Source: Bacteroidota bacterium
GTDB taxonomy: Bacteria; Bacteroidota; Bacteroidia; Cytophagales; Cyclobacteriaceae
NCBI GenBank assembly: GCA_023393375.1
Contig: JAEWLI010000152.1
Location: 1-19,073 of the forward strand
Length of the DNA stretch: 19,073 nt
Direction: 5' to 3'
Under the pieces are notes generated by a model, which was given only the letters and a program-made list of their open reading frames with translations, made no database searches and was not told the DNA's origin. The translations under genes were made by a program, and so were the position numbers. This document shows, one piece after another, positions 1-8,481 of the stretch. The stretch's first letter is position 1; each line of letters starts with the position of its first letter.

Positions 1-62
1 TCACTAAAACTTCTACTTTGTCTTTGAGAAATACTCATCTTAAAATCTTTTCTTTTTGCCAT
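1..62 (-). CDS. 5' end of an unidentified minus-strand gene (cut by window edge)
   Basis: An ATG on the minus strand at 62-60 opens a frame that stays open to the window edge. It gives about 20 residues beginning MAKRKDFKMSISQRQS, rich in Lys, Arg and Ser. The fragment is too short for a family call, and no signal peptide or membrane segment is visible. The gene would be co-directional with the SprB-repeat gene and lies beyond that gene's terminator. No convincing promoter was found in front of it. It could also be a chance open frame. Confidence 0.4.
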   Translation of the reverse strand, partial: MAKRKDFKMSISQRQSRSFS

Positions 63-384
63 TTTTGTCTTTGTTAACCGTGTAAATTTATTCAATTTAG
101 CGGTCAACCTATTTCAGGCAAGATCAATTTAACCTTCATCATTATCTAAAAACAGATCAAATCACGACTCAAATAACGTACTCACGACTTTGACGTCATC
201 CCTGTGCAGACAGGGATCTCCCGGGTTTTGTATTTGGTTTTTGGGAACAGGGTTGTGCTTTTGTGGCAGGAATGAAAAGTCCAAAGCTGAAAAGTTCAAT
301 ATTGAAATTTGACCATGTCTAAAACATGATTATATATAAACGAAATCGAGACTCATTGTCAGCTCTTATGCATACCCTATAAAA
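63..384. other. Intergenic spacer, no gene seen
   Basis: About 320 bases between the end of the SprB-repeat gene and the partial gene at the left edge. Reading both strands I find no open frame with coding character. The only structures are the palindrome at 198-217, the 8-base palindrome TGACGTCA just before it (191-198) and a CCCGGG just after it. The rest is A+T-rich and unremarkable. Confidence 0.6.
198..217. repeat. REP-like palindrome
   Basis: ATCCCTGTGCAGACAGGGAT forms a perfect 8-bp stem with a GCAG loop. It is preceded by GTC and followed by CTCC. This resembles the general layout of widespread bacterial intergenic palindromes of the type GTCATTCC(Y)...(R)GGAATCC, which are often spread by RAYT-type transposases. 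Only one copy occurs in this window, so its repetitive nature is inferred from form. It has no T-run next to it, which argues against an ordinary terminator. Confidence 0.5.
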
Positions 385-415
385 CAATAAAGGCGATTAA
401 AAATCGCCTTTATTG
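385..415 (-). terminator. Rho-independent terminator of the SprB-repeat gene
   Basis: CAATAAAGGCGATT and AATCGCCTTTATTG form a perfect 14-bp stem around a 3-base loop. Read on the minus strand the hairpin is followed by TTTTATAG. It starts 29 bases past the stop codon of the large minus-strand gene, as expected for its terminator. The perfect symmetry could also let it stop transcription arriving from the left. Confidence 0.85.
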
Positions 416-443
416 CATGTTCAAATATTGCTAAAATTATTCT

Positions 444-3400
444 TTATTGAATTTCCCTGATTTGGTTTTCTATCAAAGTTCCCTCAATGGTACCTGTAAG
501 AGCTATAAATTCAACCCTTCTGTTGAGAGCTTTATTAGCTGCTGTGGTATTAGGGACTACCGGTTTTGATTCTCCCCATCCCTTTGCAGCCAGTCTGTTT
601 TCACGAATACCAAATTTGATCAAGGCTTCTTTAATGGCCTGTGCCCGCTCTTCGGAAAGCTTCTGATTAAATTCGTCCGAACCATCACTATCTGTGTGGC
701 CATCAATCCGGAAAGAAATATCAGGATACTCCTTCATAAAGCTGGCAATTCTGTTGATCGTGCTGAATGACTCTGATTTGATAATAGACTTGGCCACATC
801 GAAATTGATGTCACGTGTAGTGAACATCCCTTTCGAAACGACTTGTTCATACAGTGTCATATTGTCTGGTGTAGATACCACACAATTGTTGGCATCGGTT
901 ACATTAACCGTATAAACACCCAGGATCAGATTTTCGATATCTTCTGTAGTAGCCCCATTGCTCCACTCATATTTGTAGGGTTTGATACCACCATCTACAG
1001 TTATATAAATAGCTCCACTATTATCACCGCAACAGTTTACGTTCTTTACAGAGTCTATCGATAGGGTTAGCAATGCTGGTTCGGTAATTTCAGCATGTAC
1101 TGACCGAATACATCCATTGGCATCCGTCACCATTAAAGCGTAACTATCAGCCCCCAATTCCTCAATGTTTTGCGCAAAACTACCATTGCTCCAGGCAAAT
1201 TTGTAAGGTAGTACGCCACCATCTACAGCAACGTCTATTCTACCTGTTTTTTCTCCAAAACACCGAACATGCGCCACATTGGTCACTGATGCATGGAATG
1301 GTGTCGGCTCTTCTATATTGGCTTCTAGTGTAGTCTGACAACCGTTGCCTTCGGTGATCACCAATTTGTAATTACCGGCAGATGCGCCTCTTAAATCTTT
1401 GGTGGTTACACCATTGTTCCATTCAAATTTGTATGGCAATGTACCTTCAGAAACAGAGACTATAATTGATCCTGAATTCTCACCATTACACCTGATATCG
1501 GAAATAGCGTCAATGGATTTGACAAGTGCTGGTGGCTCATTGACCGAAGCATGAAATACTGCTGAACAATTGTTGGCATCTGTTACCATCAGCCTATAAT
1601 CCCCTGCCTTTAGGTTCCTCACCTGAGCACTGGTTTCCCCGTTACTCCATGAATATTTATATGGAGCAGCTCCACCAGTAACCTTTACATTGATTTCTCC
1701 AGTGGCATCTCCGGCACATTTTAAATGCTCAATGTCTTCCAGTGTTACGATCAATTTACCTGGCTGGTTAATTGTAGCCGAAAGTTTTTCCGTACAGCCA
1801 TTAGCATCTTTTACTGTCAGCGTGTAAGTGCCTGCCATCGCATTTACCAGGTCTTCTGAAACCACACCATTACTCCATGTATATGAATAAGGTGAAACCC
1901 CACCATTTACATTCACATCTATAAATCCGGTATTGCTTCCTTCACACATTATATGGTAGATGGTGTCTAAGCTTAAAGTTAACAACTCAGGCTGCTGAAT
2001 GGTGGTTCTTACTTTACTTATACATCCATTGGCATCCTTCACTGTTAGTTCATAATCCCCTGCTGCTACTGATTCCAGGTTTTGAGTGGTAGCTTTATTA
2101 TTCCATTGGAAAGCATAAGGTTTAGTTCCACCAATGACATCCACTTTTACACTGCCTTTTGTTTCATCAAAACACAATACATTAGTGGTTTTTGCTAATG
2201 TAGCAGCAAGTAAAACAGGTTCTGTTACTGATGCTTTCACTTCCTTGCTACATCCTTTATCATCTACAATGTTTACCACATAATCACCTTTCGGAATATT
2301 ATTTAGGTTTTGGGTAGTTGCCCCATTGCTCCAGGTGAATCTATATGGCGCAGAACCACCTTTTACATCAAGGTTGATACTTCCTTTTTCTTCGCCAAAA
2401 CACAAATTATTGGTAATGGAAGCTACATTTGCGAAGAGTTCTGTAGGCTGATTGATAATCGCTTCCAACGTATTTTTACATCCGTTGGCATCAGTGATTA
2501 CCACATCATATTTTCCAGCTCTGGCATTGTTTATATCCTTGATTTTTTCCCCATTGCTCCAAGCAAATGCATAAGGTGTAGTTCCTCCGGTAACTTCCAG
2601 TTCTACGGCACCTTTACTTTCTCCGGTACAGTTCACATGGTCGATTTGCCTTACCTTCGCTACAAATGGTTCAGGTTGTTGAATTACTTTTTCAAGAATA
2701 GTTTTACAACCATAGGAATCGGTAACGGCTAAGGTATAGGTTCCTGATTTTACAGCCGTCAGATCTTTTGTTTTGGCTCCATTGCTCCACTGGTATTGAT
2801 ACGGTGCTGTGCCTCCAGAAACAGTAACATTAACAGATCCGGTAGCATCATTGTTACACAACACATGCTGTGCTGCCACCTCTTTCACAATTAGTTGTGA
2901 TGGTTGGGCGATCTTGCTGCTAAGCACTTCATTATTGCCATTTGAATCAGTTACACGCAGTGAATAATCACCAGCGGGTACATTGGTCAGATTTTGGCTT
3001 GTTGCACCATTATTCCATTCAAAAGAATAGGGGGGAGCTCCGCCTGTCACTTTTACTTCTATACTTCCTGCTGTTTCATTGTAACAACTGATATCTTTAA
3101 CAGCAACAATCTGAAGAGAAAGGGGCTGAGGTTGGTTTACTACTGTACTTACATTGCTGATACATCCGTTGGCATCTTTTACCTTCACCGAATAATTGCC
3201 ACCCGGAATAGCACTAAGATGTTGTGTAGTAGCACCATTACTCCAACTGTAAACATATGGTTTCATTCCACCGGTTACTTCAAGATTAATCGCTCCCGCA
3301 TTTTGACCATATTTTAAAATATGATTTACGGTAGTGATATTGGCTACCAGGGGATTAGGCTGGTTTACAGCGATATTTAATAATGAATCGGTACATCCCC

Positions 3401-6400
3401 GCGCATCTTTTATTTTTACAGAGTAATTCCCGGCACGCACATAATTTAGATCCTGAGTGGAAATATCGTTGCTCCATTGATATGCATAAGGAGCAGTGCC
3501 ACCTACAACGGTGATATCCACTAATCCATCACTTGCCCCATAACAAGATACATGTGAAGTATGTGTTAAAGAGCTAACCAATTTTACTGGTTGTGTAATG
3601 ACAGCGGTCAGGTTCTGACTGCAACCATTGGCATCTGAAATAGTTACAGTATAGGTTCCTGCGGCCAGATTTGATAAATCCTGAGTTGTACTACCATTAC
3701 TCCATTTGTATTGGTAAGGTTTCACACCACCATTCACGGAAAGGGTGACAGATCCGTTTTTATCTCCAAAACATGCCAGCTGTCTGATTTGATCTACTTT
3801 AGCAACTAAAGCATCCGGTTGTTTTACACTGGTGAAAATAGTTTCCGAACAACCATTGGCATCTGTTACGGTTACCGAATAATTACCAGCAGAAACATTG
3901 GCTATGTTTTGTGTAACTGCTCCATTACTCCAACTATACTTATAGGGTTTGGTCCCACCTTTTACCTTTATATTCACACTTCCTTTACTTTCGCCAAAAC
4001 ATAAAATGTGTCTTACTGAATCGAGTTCGAGGCTTAAAACTTCTGGTTGTGTAACTTGCGTTTCCAAAGTCTTGATACAACCATTGGCATCCCTTAACTG
4101 CAGTTGATATGTGCCAGCAGGAATACCGGATAAATCCTGAGTGGAAGCACCATTGTTCCATTTATATTCAAAAGGACCCACACCACCCGATACAACGACA
4201 TCAATTGCGCCACCTCTGTCATCATTACATAGTAAATTGGTTACAGATTTTACACTATACACAATAGGAGAGGGCTGTGTCAAGGTTGTAGTTACAGACT
4301 GGATGCATCCGTTGACATCTGTTGCTGTCAATACATATTTTCCTGCAGCTATGTTTTTCAGATTTTGGGTGGTATCGTTATTGCTCCATTTAAATTTGTA
4401 TGGATGAACACCACCATTCGCGCGGATATTGATATTCCCAGTACTTTCTCCATTACACAATATATCTGTTTCAGATGCCAGGCTTACAAAAAATTTAGGA
4501 GGTTCTGATACCTGAGCCTCCTGTATTCTCACACAGCCTTTGGCATCGGTAATGGTAACAGAATAATTACCGGCGGGTATATTGTTGAGATCTTTTGTAG
4601 TACTGCCATTGCTCCAATTGTATACATATGGACCTACGCCACCTTCAACTGTTAGACCAATCATACCGGTTTTATCACTATTACATTTGATATGCGTAAT
4701 GGCTGCTGAAGAATTCAACAGTTGATTCTGGTCAACTTTTGCACTTAGCGAATCGGTACAACCATTGGCATCTCTGATAAATACGGAGTAATTACCTGCT
4801 TTTACATTTACAATATTCTGAGATGTAGCTCCATTGCTCCACCTATAAGAATAAGGTTGTACACCTCCCGATACTTTAATACTTACTGCACCTTTGGTGT
4901 CACCATAACAAAGGATGTTGGTAATTGCTTCCAGGCTTTTTACCAATTTTTCGGGTTCAGTGATAGTGCGGGCAAAACTGGATGAACAACCATTGGCGTC
5001 TGTCACTTTAACACTATAATTCCCTTTTTTCAGATTGGAAATATTTTTTCCTGTTTCACCGTTGCTCCAGGCATACGAATAAGGTGTTACACCACCTTTT
5101 ACTGTGATGCCAATGGCTCCGGTGTTATTCCCAAAACAATCTACATTTTTTACAGATTGCTCATCTACGACCAATAAGGTAGGTTGAATTAATTCTGTAG
5201 CTACTTCTTTTGAACATCCATTTTTGTCCGTGACCAAAACACTATACCGGCCAGCTTTCAAGCCAGAAAGGTTCTGGGTAGTAGCTCCATTGTCCCATTT
5301 AAAGGTATAAGGTAAAACCCCACCCGATACATTGATGTTAATGGCACCTGTGCTTTCATCAAAACAAGAAATGTTTGTGGTCGATGCCAATTCCAGGTTG
5401 AGTGATTCAGGCTGTTTAACTACAGCTGTTGCATTTAGTTCGCATTGATTGGCATCTGTGATTTTTACAGCATATTCTCCGGCAGGGACGTCTTTTAGAT
5501 CCTGTGAGCTTTGGCCGTTGTTCCATCTGTATCTGTACGGCAGCACACCTCCTTTGACTTCCAAATCAATAGCTCCTGTGTTATAATTATGACACAAAAT
5601 ATCATTTACAGATAGTATCTGATATTCAAAAGCGGGGGGTTCTGTCAATGTTTCTTCCAGTGTTTGTTTATGACCATTTGCATCTGTCACGGTTACCGAA
5701 TATTTTCCAGCTTTTACACCTGATATATTTTGTTGTTTGGCACCATTGCTCCAGGCAAATTGATAGGGAGGTACACCACCGATCACCGCGATATTGATTT
5801 CACCGGTTTGATCATTATGGCAAAGGATATTCTTTGAATTTTCAAGTTTTACCTGTAAAGGCTGTGGTTGTGTAATGGCCACATTGATAATTTTAGCACA
5901 ACCGGATGCATCGGTAACCCTTAGGGAGTATGCACCAATGCCAAGGTTGGAAATATTGCGGGTTTCGCTATCATTGTTCCATTTGTATTTATATGGTGAA
6001 ACGCCACCTGAGACCTCAACTTCGATGGCACCATCTTTTCCTCCATAGTATGATACATTTTTGGAATTGATTAAGTTGACATTCAATACCGGAGGCTCTA
6101 CAATCTCTGCTTGAACTGATTTTTTACAGCCGTTTTTATCCACGACATCCACCTTATATTTACCTGCCGGAATACCAATCAAATCCTGGGTGGCTATTCC
6201 ATTGTTCCAATGATAAGTATAAGGTACAATACCTCCTGTAACATTGATATTTACCACACCACCGCCATCGCCATTACATCTTAGATTTCTAACCTCATCA
6301 AAAGAGATGGTCAAAGGTTTTGGTTCTTTTACCATTACGGTAGACACTTCAGTACAATTTCCAGCATCCTTCACTACAATTTCATAGTTGCCAGCCTTAA

Positions 6401-7148
6401 GATTTTTCAGGTCTTCGGTCTGAGCACCATTGCTCCATTGATATGCATAAGGAGGGATACCCCCACTCACTGAAATATCTATTGTACCCGTGCTATCACC
6501 ACTACATTTTATGTTTGTTACGTCGTCCACAAAACGAATGATCAGGGGTTTTTCTTCTACATCAGCTGTTACAATATCCTGGCATCCGTTAGCATCTGTA
6601 ATTAATACCGAATACCTTCCCGATGTTAAACCAGTGATGTCTTCAGTTGTGCTACCGTTGTTCCATTTAAACCTATATGGAGCAGTACCTCCTGAAACTG
6701 TAATATCGATTTCCCCATGGTTGTACCCGTAACACAGGATGTCTTTTACCTTGGTTACTTCTGATTTTAATGCCATAGGCTCGGTAACAAACACTTCCAT
6801 GGTATCACTACAGCTAAACTTGTCATAAACGGCCACACGATAGCGGCCTGCTTTAAGTCCAGCCACGTCCTGAGTAGTATCGCCATTGTCCCAATAATAT
6901 TTGTATGGGGGATATCCGCCATAAGCTGAAATGTTGATTGCACCTTTGCTGTCGCCGTTACACATGTTATGCGTCACTGCTTCCAGTTTCACAAAGATTT
7001 TGGGAGACTGGGTGATAATTACATTCACACCTGTTTTCTTCTTTTCATCAGGATTTTCTTGGGCAAATCCTCTTTGGGAAATGATTAACAAGGACAAGAA
7101 AATGATGAATAGGAGACCACGCTTAATAATATTAATACTGATCTTCAT
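444..7148 (-). CDS. Giant SprB-repeat protein with C-terminal OmpA-like domain
   Basis: An exported 2234-residue protein. The ATG at 7148 is chosen because it directly precedes a good signal peptide (KRGLLFIIFLSLLIISQ, ending GFAQ); the frame stays open 15 codons upstream, but that would bury the signal. Residues about 52-2103 are 27 tandem SprB-type repeats of 76 residues, with conserved features C-x-G, GG-xxPY-x-Y-x-W(S/N)NG, AG-x-Y and TDANGC. Residues about 2108-2218 are an OmpA-like domain with DGHTD, LSEERA and NRRVEF, the usual Asp and Arg that hold diaminopimelate of peptidoglycan. No T9SS-type C-terminal sorting domain is seen. In SprB of gliding Bacteroidetes such repeats form a surface adhesin; here anchoring to the cell wall is expected instead. 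A terminator follows the gene. Function (adhesin, envelope tether or spacer) is inferred. Confidence 0.93.
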   Translation of the reverse strand: MKISINIIKRGLLFIIFLSLLIISQRGFAQENPDEKKKTGVNVIITQSPKIFVKLEAVTHNMCNGDSKGAINISAYGGYPPYKYYWDNGDTTQDVAGLKAGRYRVAVYDKFSCSDTMEVFVTEPMALKSEVTKVKDILCYGYNHGEIDITVSGGTAPYRFKWNNGSTTEDITGLTSGRYSVLITDANGCQDIVTADVEEKPLIIRFVDDVTNIKCSGDSTGTIDISVSGGIPPYAYQWSNGAQTEDLKNLKAGNYEIVVKDAGNCTEVSTVMVKEPKPLTISFDEVRNLRCNGDGGGVVNINVTGGIVPYTYHWNNGIATQDLIGIPAGKYKVDVVDKNGCKKSVQAEIVEPPVLNVNLINSKNVSYYGGKDGAIEVEVSGGVSPYKYKWNNDSETRNISNLGIGAYSLRVTDASGCAKIINVAITQPQPLQVKLENSKNILCHNDQTGEINIAVIGGVPPYQFAWSNGAKQQNISGVKAGKYSVTVTDANGHKQTLEETLTEPPAFEYQILSVNDILCHNYNTGAIDLEVKGGVLPYRYRWNNGQSSQDLKDVPAGEYAVKITDANQCELNATAVVKQPESLNLELASTTNISCFDESTGAININVSGGVLPYTFKWDNGATTQNLSGLKAGRYSVLVTDKNGCSKEVATELIQPTLLVVDEQSVKNVDCFGNNTGAIGITVKGGVTPYSYAWSNGETGKNISNLKKGNYSVKVTDANGCSSSFARTITEPEKLVKSLEAITNILCYGDTKGAVSIKVSGGVQPYSYRWSNGATSQNIVNVKAGNYSVFIRDANGCTDSLSAKVDQNQLLNSSAAITHIKCNSDKTGMIGLTVEGGVGPYVYNWSNGSTTKDLNNIPAGNYSVTITDAKGCVRIQEAQVSEPPKFFVSLASETDILCNGESTGNINIRANGGVHPYKFKWSNNDTTQNLKNIAAGKYVLTATDVNGCIQSVTTTLTQPSPIVYSVKSVTNLLCNDDRGGAIDVVVSGGVGPFEYKWNNGASTQDLSGIPAGTYQLQLRDANGCIKTLETQVTQPEVLSLELDSVRHILCFGESKGSVNIKVKGGTKPYKYSWSNGAVTQNIANVSAGNYSVTVTDANGCSETIFTSVKQPDALVAKVDQIRQLACFGDKNGSVTLSVNGGVKPYQYKWSNGSTTQDLSNLAAGTYTVTISDANGCSQNLTAVITQPVKLVSSLTHTSHVSCYGASDGLVDITVVGGTAPYAYQWSNDISTQDLNYVRAGNYSVKIKDARGCTDSLLNIAVNQPNPLVANITTVNHILKYGQNAGAINLEVTGGMKPYVYSWSNGATTQHLSAIPGGNYSVKVKDANGCISNVSTVVNQPQPLSLQIVAVKDISCYNETAGSIEVKVTGGAPPYSFEWNNGATSQNLTNVPAGDYSLRVTDSNGNNEVLSSKIAQPSQLIVKEVAAQHVLCNNDATGSVNVTVSGGTAPYQYQWSNGAKTKDLTAVKSGTYTLAVTDSYGCKTILEKVIQQPEPFVAKVRQIDHVNCTGESKGAVELEVTGGTTPYAFAWSNGEKIKDINNARAGKYDVVITDANGCKNTLEAIINQPTELFANVASITNNLCFGEEKGSINLDVKGGSAPYRFTWSNGATTQNLNNIPKGDYVVNIVDDKGCSKEVKASVTEPVLLAATLAKTTNVLCFDETKGSVKVDVIGGTKPYAFQWNNKATTQNLESVAAGDYELTVKDANGCISKVRTTIQQPELLTLSLDTIYHIMCEGSNTGFIDVNVNGGVSPYSYTWSNGVVSEDLVNAMAGTYTLTVKDANGCTEKLSATINQPGKLIVTLEDIEHLKCAGDATGEINVKVTGGAAPYKYSWSNGETSAQVRNLKAGDYRLMVTDANNCSAVFHASVNEPPALVKSIDAISDIRCNGENSGSIIVSVSEGTLPYKFEWNNGVTTKDLRGASAGNYKLVITEGNGCQTTLEANIEEPTPFHASVTNVAHVRCFGEKTGRIDVAVDGGVLPYKFAWSNGSFAQNIEELGADSYALMVTDANGCIRSVHAEITEPALLTLSIDSVKNVNCCGDNSGAIYITVDGGIKPYKYEWSNGATTEDIENLILGVYTVNVTDANNCVVSTPDNMTLYEQVVSKGMFTTRDINFDVAKSIIKSESFSTINRIASFMKEYPDISFRIDGHTDSDGSDEFNQKLSEERAQAIKEALIKFGIRENRLAAKGWGESKPVVPNTTAANKALNRRVEFIALTGTIEGTLIENQIREIQ
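840..6995 (-). repeat. 27 x 228-bp coding repeats (SprB repeats)
   Basis: Twenty-seven tandem units of 76 codons, counted from the protein. Each unit has a first cysteine at unit position 12 and a second at 62. Exceptions: units 5 and 17 lack the first cysteine (Tyr and Lys there), units 6 and 18 lack the second (His and Asn there), and unit 27 has an extra one next to its first. Unit 10 is one residue short and unit 16 one residue long; all others keep the 76-residue register. The units are clearly diverged from one another in sequence, so there is no sign of recent expansion by unequal crossing-over. Confidence 0.92.
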
Positions 7149-7525
7149 ATATATACGATTATTTATTTTCAAATGAACACGGCAAGTTAGCAATATAAAA
7201 ATCCGGTTAAAGGATATTAAAGCAGGAGAAGTGTCTTATGTAATTTAAAAAAACCATTTGGTATAATATTAGTAAGTTCAAATTGGTATTAATTACTTGA
7301 ATGTAAGTAAGTTACATGCTTAATGTTATAGGTGTTTTTTCAGGTTAATGGTGAAAGTTTTTATGAAAATATGTGCTATTTCTTTAAATACTGAATGACT
7401 TAACAAATAATTAAGGTAAAATCATTACACAAAAAATGTGTATTCAGGAAGAAAATATCTGGTTTTCAGTTATCTGAAATTCTTAATTTGTAATCATTTT
7501 TGAGCTTATTTATAAATTATAATGC
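7149..7525. other. Divergent intergenic region
   Basis: This A+T-rich stretch separates the leftward SprB-repeat gene from the rightward antiporter gene, so both promoters should lie here. I could not find a full TTTG-N19-TAnnTTTG match for either. A small hairpin, TTTCAG-TTAT-CTGAAA (7464-7479), lies about 50 bases before the antiporter start. Overlapping 6-bp inverted repeats around ATGTAA and TTACAT lie near 7300-7318. No open frame of coding quality is seen. Confidence 0.5.
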
Positions 7526-8473
7526 ATGGAAATTATATTAATGATTGTTGGTCTGATCATCCTGGTAAAAGGAGCTGACTGGTTGGTTATGGGTGCATCG
7601 AGTATTGCCAGGAAAAAGCAGATTTCCAATATGGTCATCGGCCTGACGATTGTATCATTTGGTACTTCATTACCAGAATTAGTGATTAACCTGGTTTCCA
7701 GTTTCAATGGAAATACAGAAATAGCAATTGGAAACGTGGTAGGAAGTAATATTGCCAATATTCTGTTGATTTTAGGGGTATCTGCTATAGTTTATCCATT
7801 AACTATTCAAAGAACAACGATTGTGTCCGAAATACCATTTTCTATCGTGGCGGCATTACTGGTTGGATTTTTGGCCAATGCCTCATTGTTTAGTGAACCA
7901 CGGATGGAAATCAGCAGTATCGATGGCTTTATACTTATTTTTTTCTTTGTCCTTTTTTTAATATACATCTTTAAAATCAGCAAAGAGGAAATTGCTGTTG
8001 TTTCCGATAATAAAGTGTTGAATAGCAAGAAGTCTACTCTTATGATTATAGGAGGATTAATTGGATTGATAGTTGGTGGTAAATTCACAGTTGATGGTGC
8101 AGTGTATTTGGCAGGATTTTTTGGGATGAGTGAGTCATTTGTTGGTCTCACCATCGTTGCCATTGGCACATCACTACCGGAATTGTTTACATCGGCAGTT
8201 GCTGCTTACCGACGGGAAGTAGATATTGCGGTAGGTAATGTAATCGGATCAAATATTTTCAATATTTTCTGGATATTGGGATTGAGCGCAATAATTAAAC
8301 CTTTACCATTTCAAACTACCGGAAATATAGACATCCTGATGATCATATTTTCCAGTATCCTGATTATTGTTGTGCTGCCTTTGGGGAGAAAAGGAAGAAT
8401 AGAGCGGTGGCATGGTTTGGTTTTTTTATTTTGTTATATAGGATATATCATTTACCTGGTACAAAGAGGATAA
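7526..8473 (+). CDS. CaCA-family Na+(H+)/Ca2+ antiporter (YrbG-like)
   Basis: A 315-residue inner-membrane cation/calcium exchanger. The two inverted alpha repeats of the family are plain: GTSLPE at residues 46-51 with GNVVGSN at 69-75, and GTSLPE at 214-219 with GNVIGSN at 237-243. The acidic residues in these motifs bind the cation. Hydrophobic segments suggest about ten membrane helices, with a hydrophilic loop near residues 150-170 between the halves, and the length is normal for bacterial YrbG-type members. The ATG at 7526 leads straight into the first helix. The gene is monocistronic and converges on the permease gene with only 8 bases between the stop codons and no visible terminator. 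Which ion (Na+ or H+) drives exchange cannot be read from sequence. Confidence 0.92.
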   Translation: MEIILMIVGLIILVKGADWLVMGASSIARKKQISNMVIGLTIVSFGTSLPELVINLVSSFNGNTEIAIGNVVGSNIANILLILGVSAIVYPLTIQRTTIVSEIPFSIVAALLVGFLANASLFSEPRMEISSIDGFILIFFFVLFLIYIFKISKEEIAVVSDNKVLNSKKSTLMIIGGLIGLIVGGKFTVDGAVYLAGFFGMSESFVGLTIVAIGTSLPELFTSAVAAYRREVDIAVGNVIGSNIFNIFWILGLSAIIKPLPFQTTGNIDILMIIFSSILIIVVLPLGRKGRIERWHGLVFLFCYIGYIIYLVQRG

Positions 8474-8481
8474 CCATAGGC

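Noticed and set aside
694..6732. Plus-strand open frames across the SprB-repeat gene
   Set aside because: They run antisense to the repeats, recur with the same period and give low-complexity sequence without domains.
444..7193. The 228-base periodicity as a CRISPR array or DNA satellite
   Set aside because: The period is 76 codons, the frame is open throughout and the conserved parts are protein motifs; the units differ too much at DNA level for a satellite or CRISPR.
7149..7193. The upstream 15-codon extension of the SprB-repeat protein
   Set aside because: It would place charged residues before a good signal peptide; the ATG at 7148 fits better.
7807..8169. Minus-strand open frame inside the antiporter gene
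   Set aside because: It is antisense to a well-conserved membrane protein and shows no domain.
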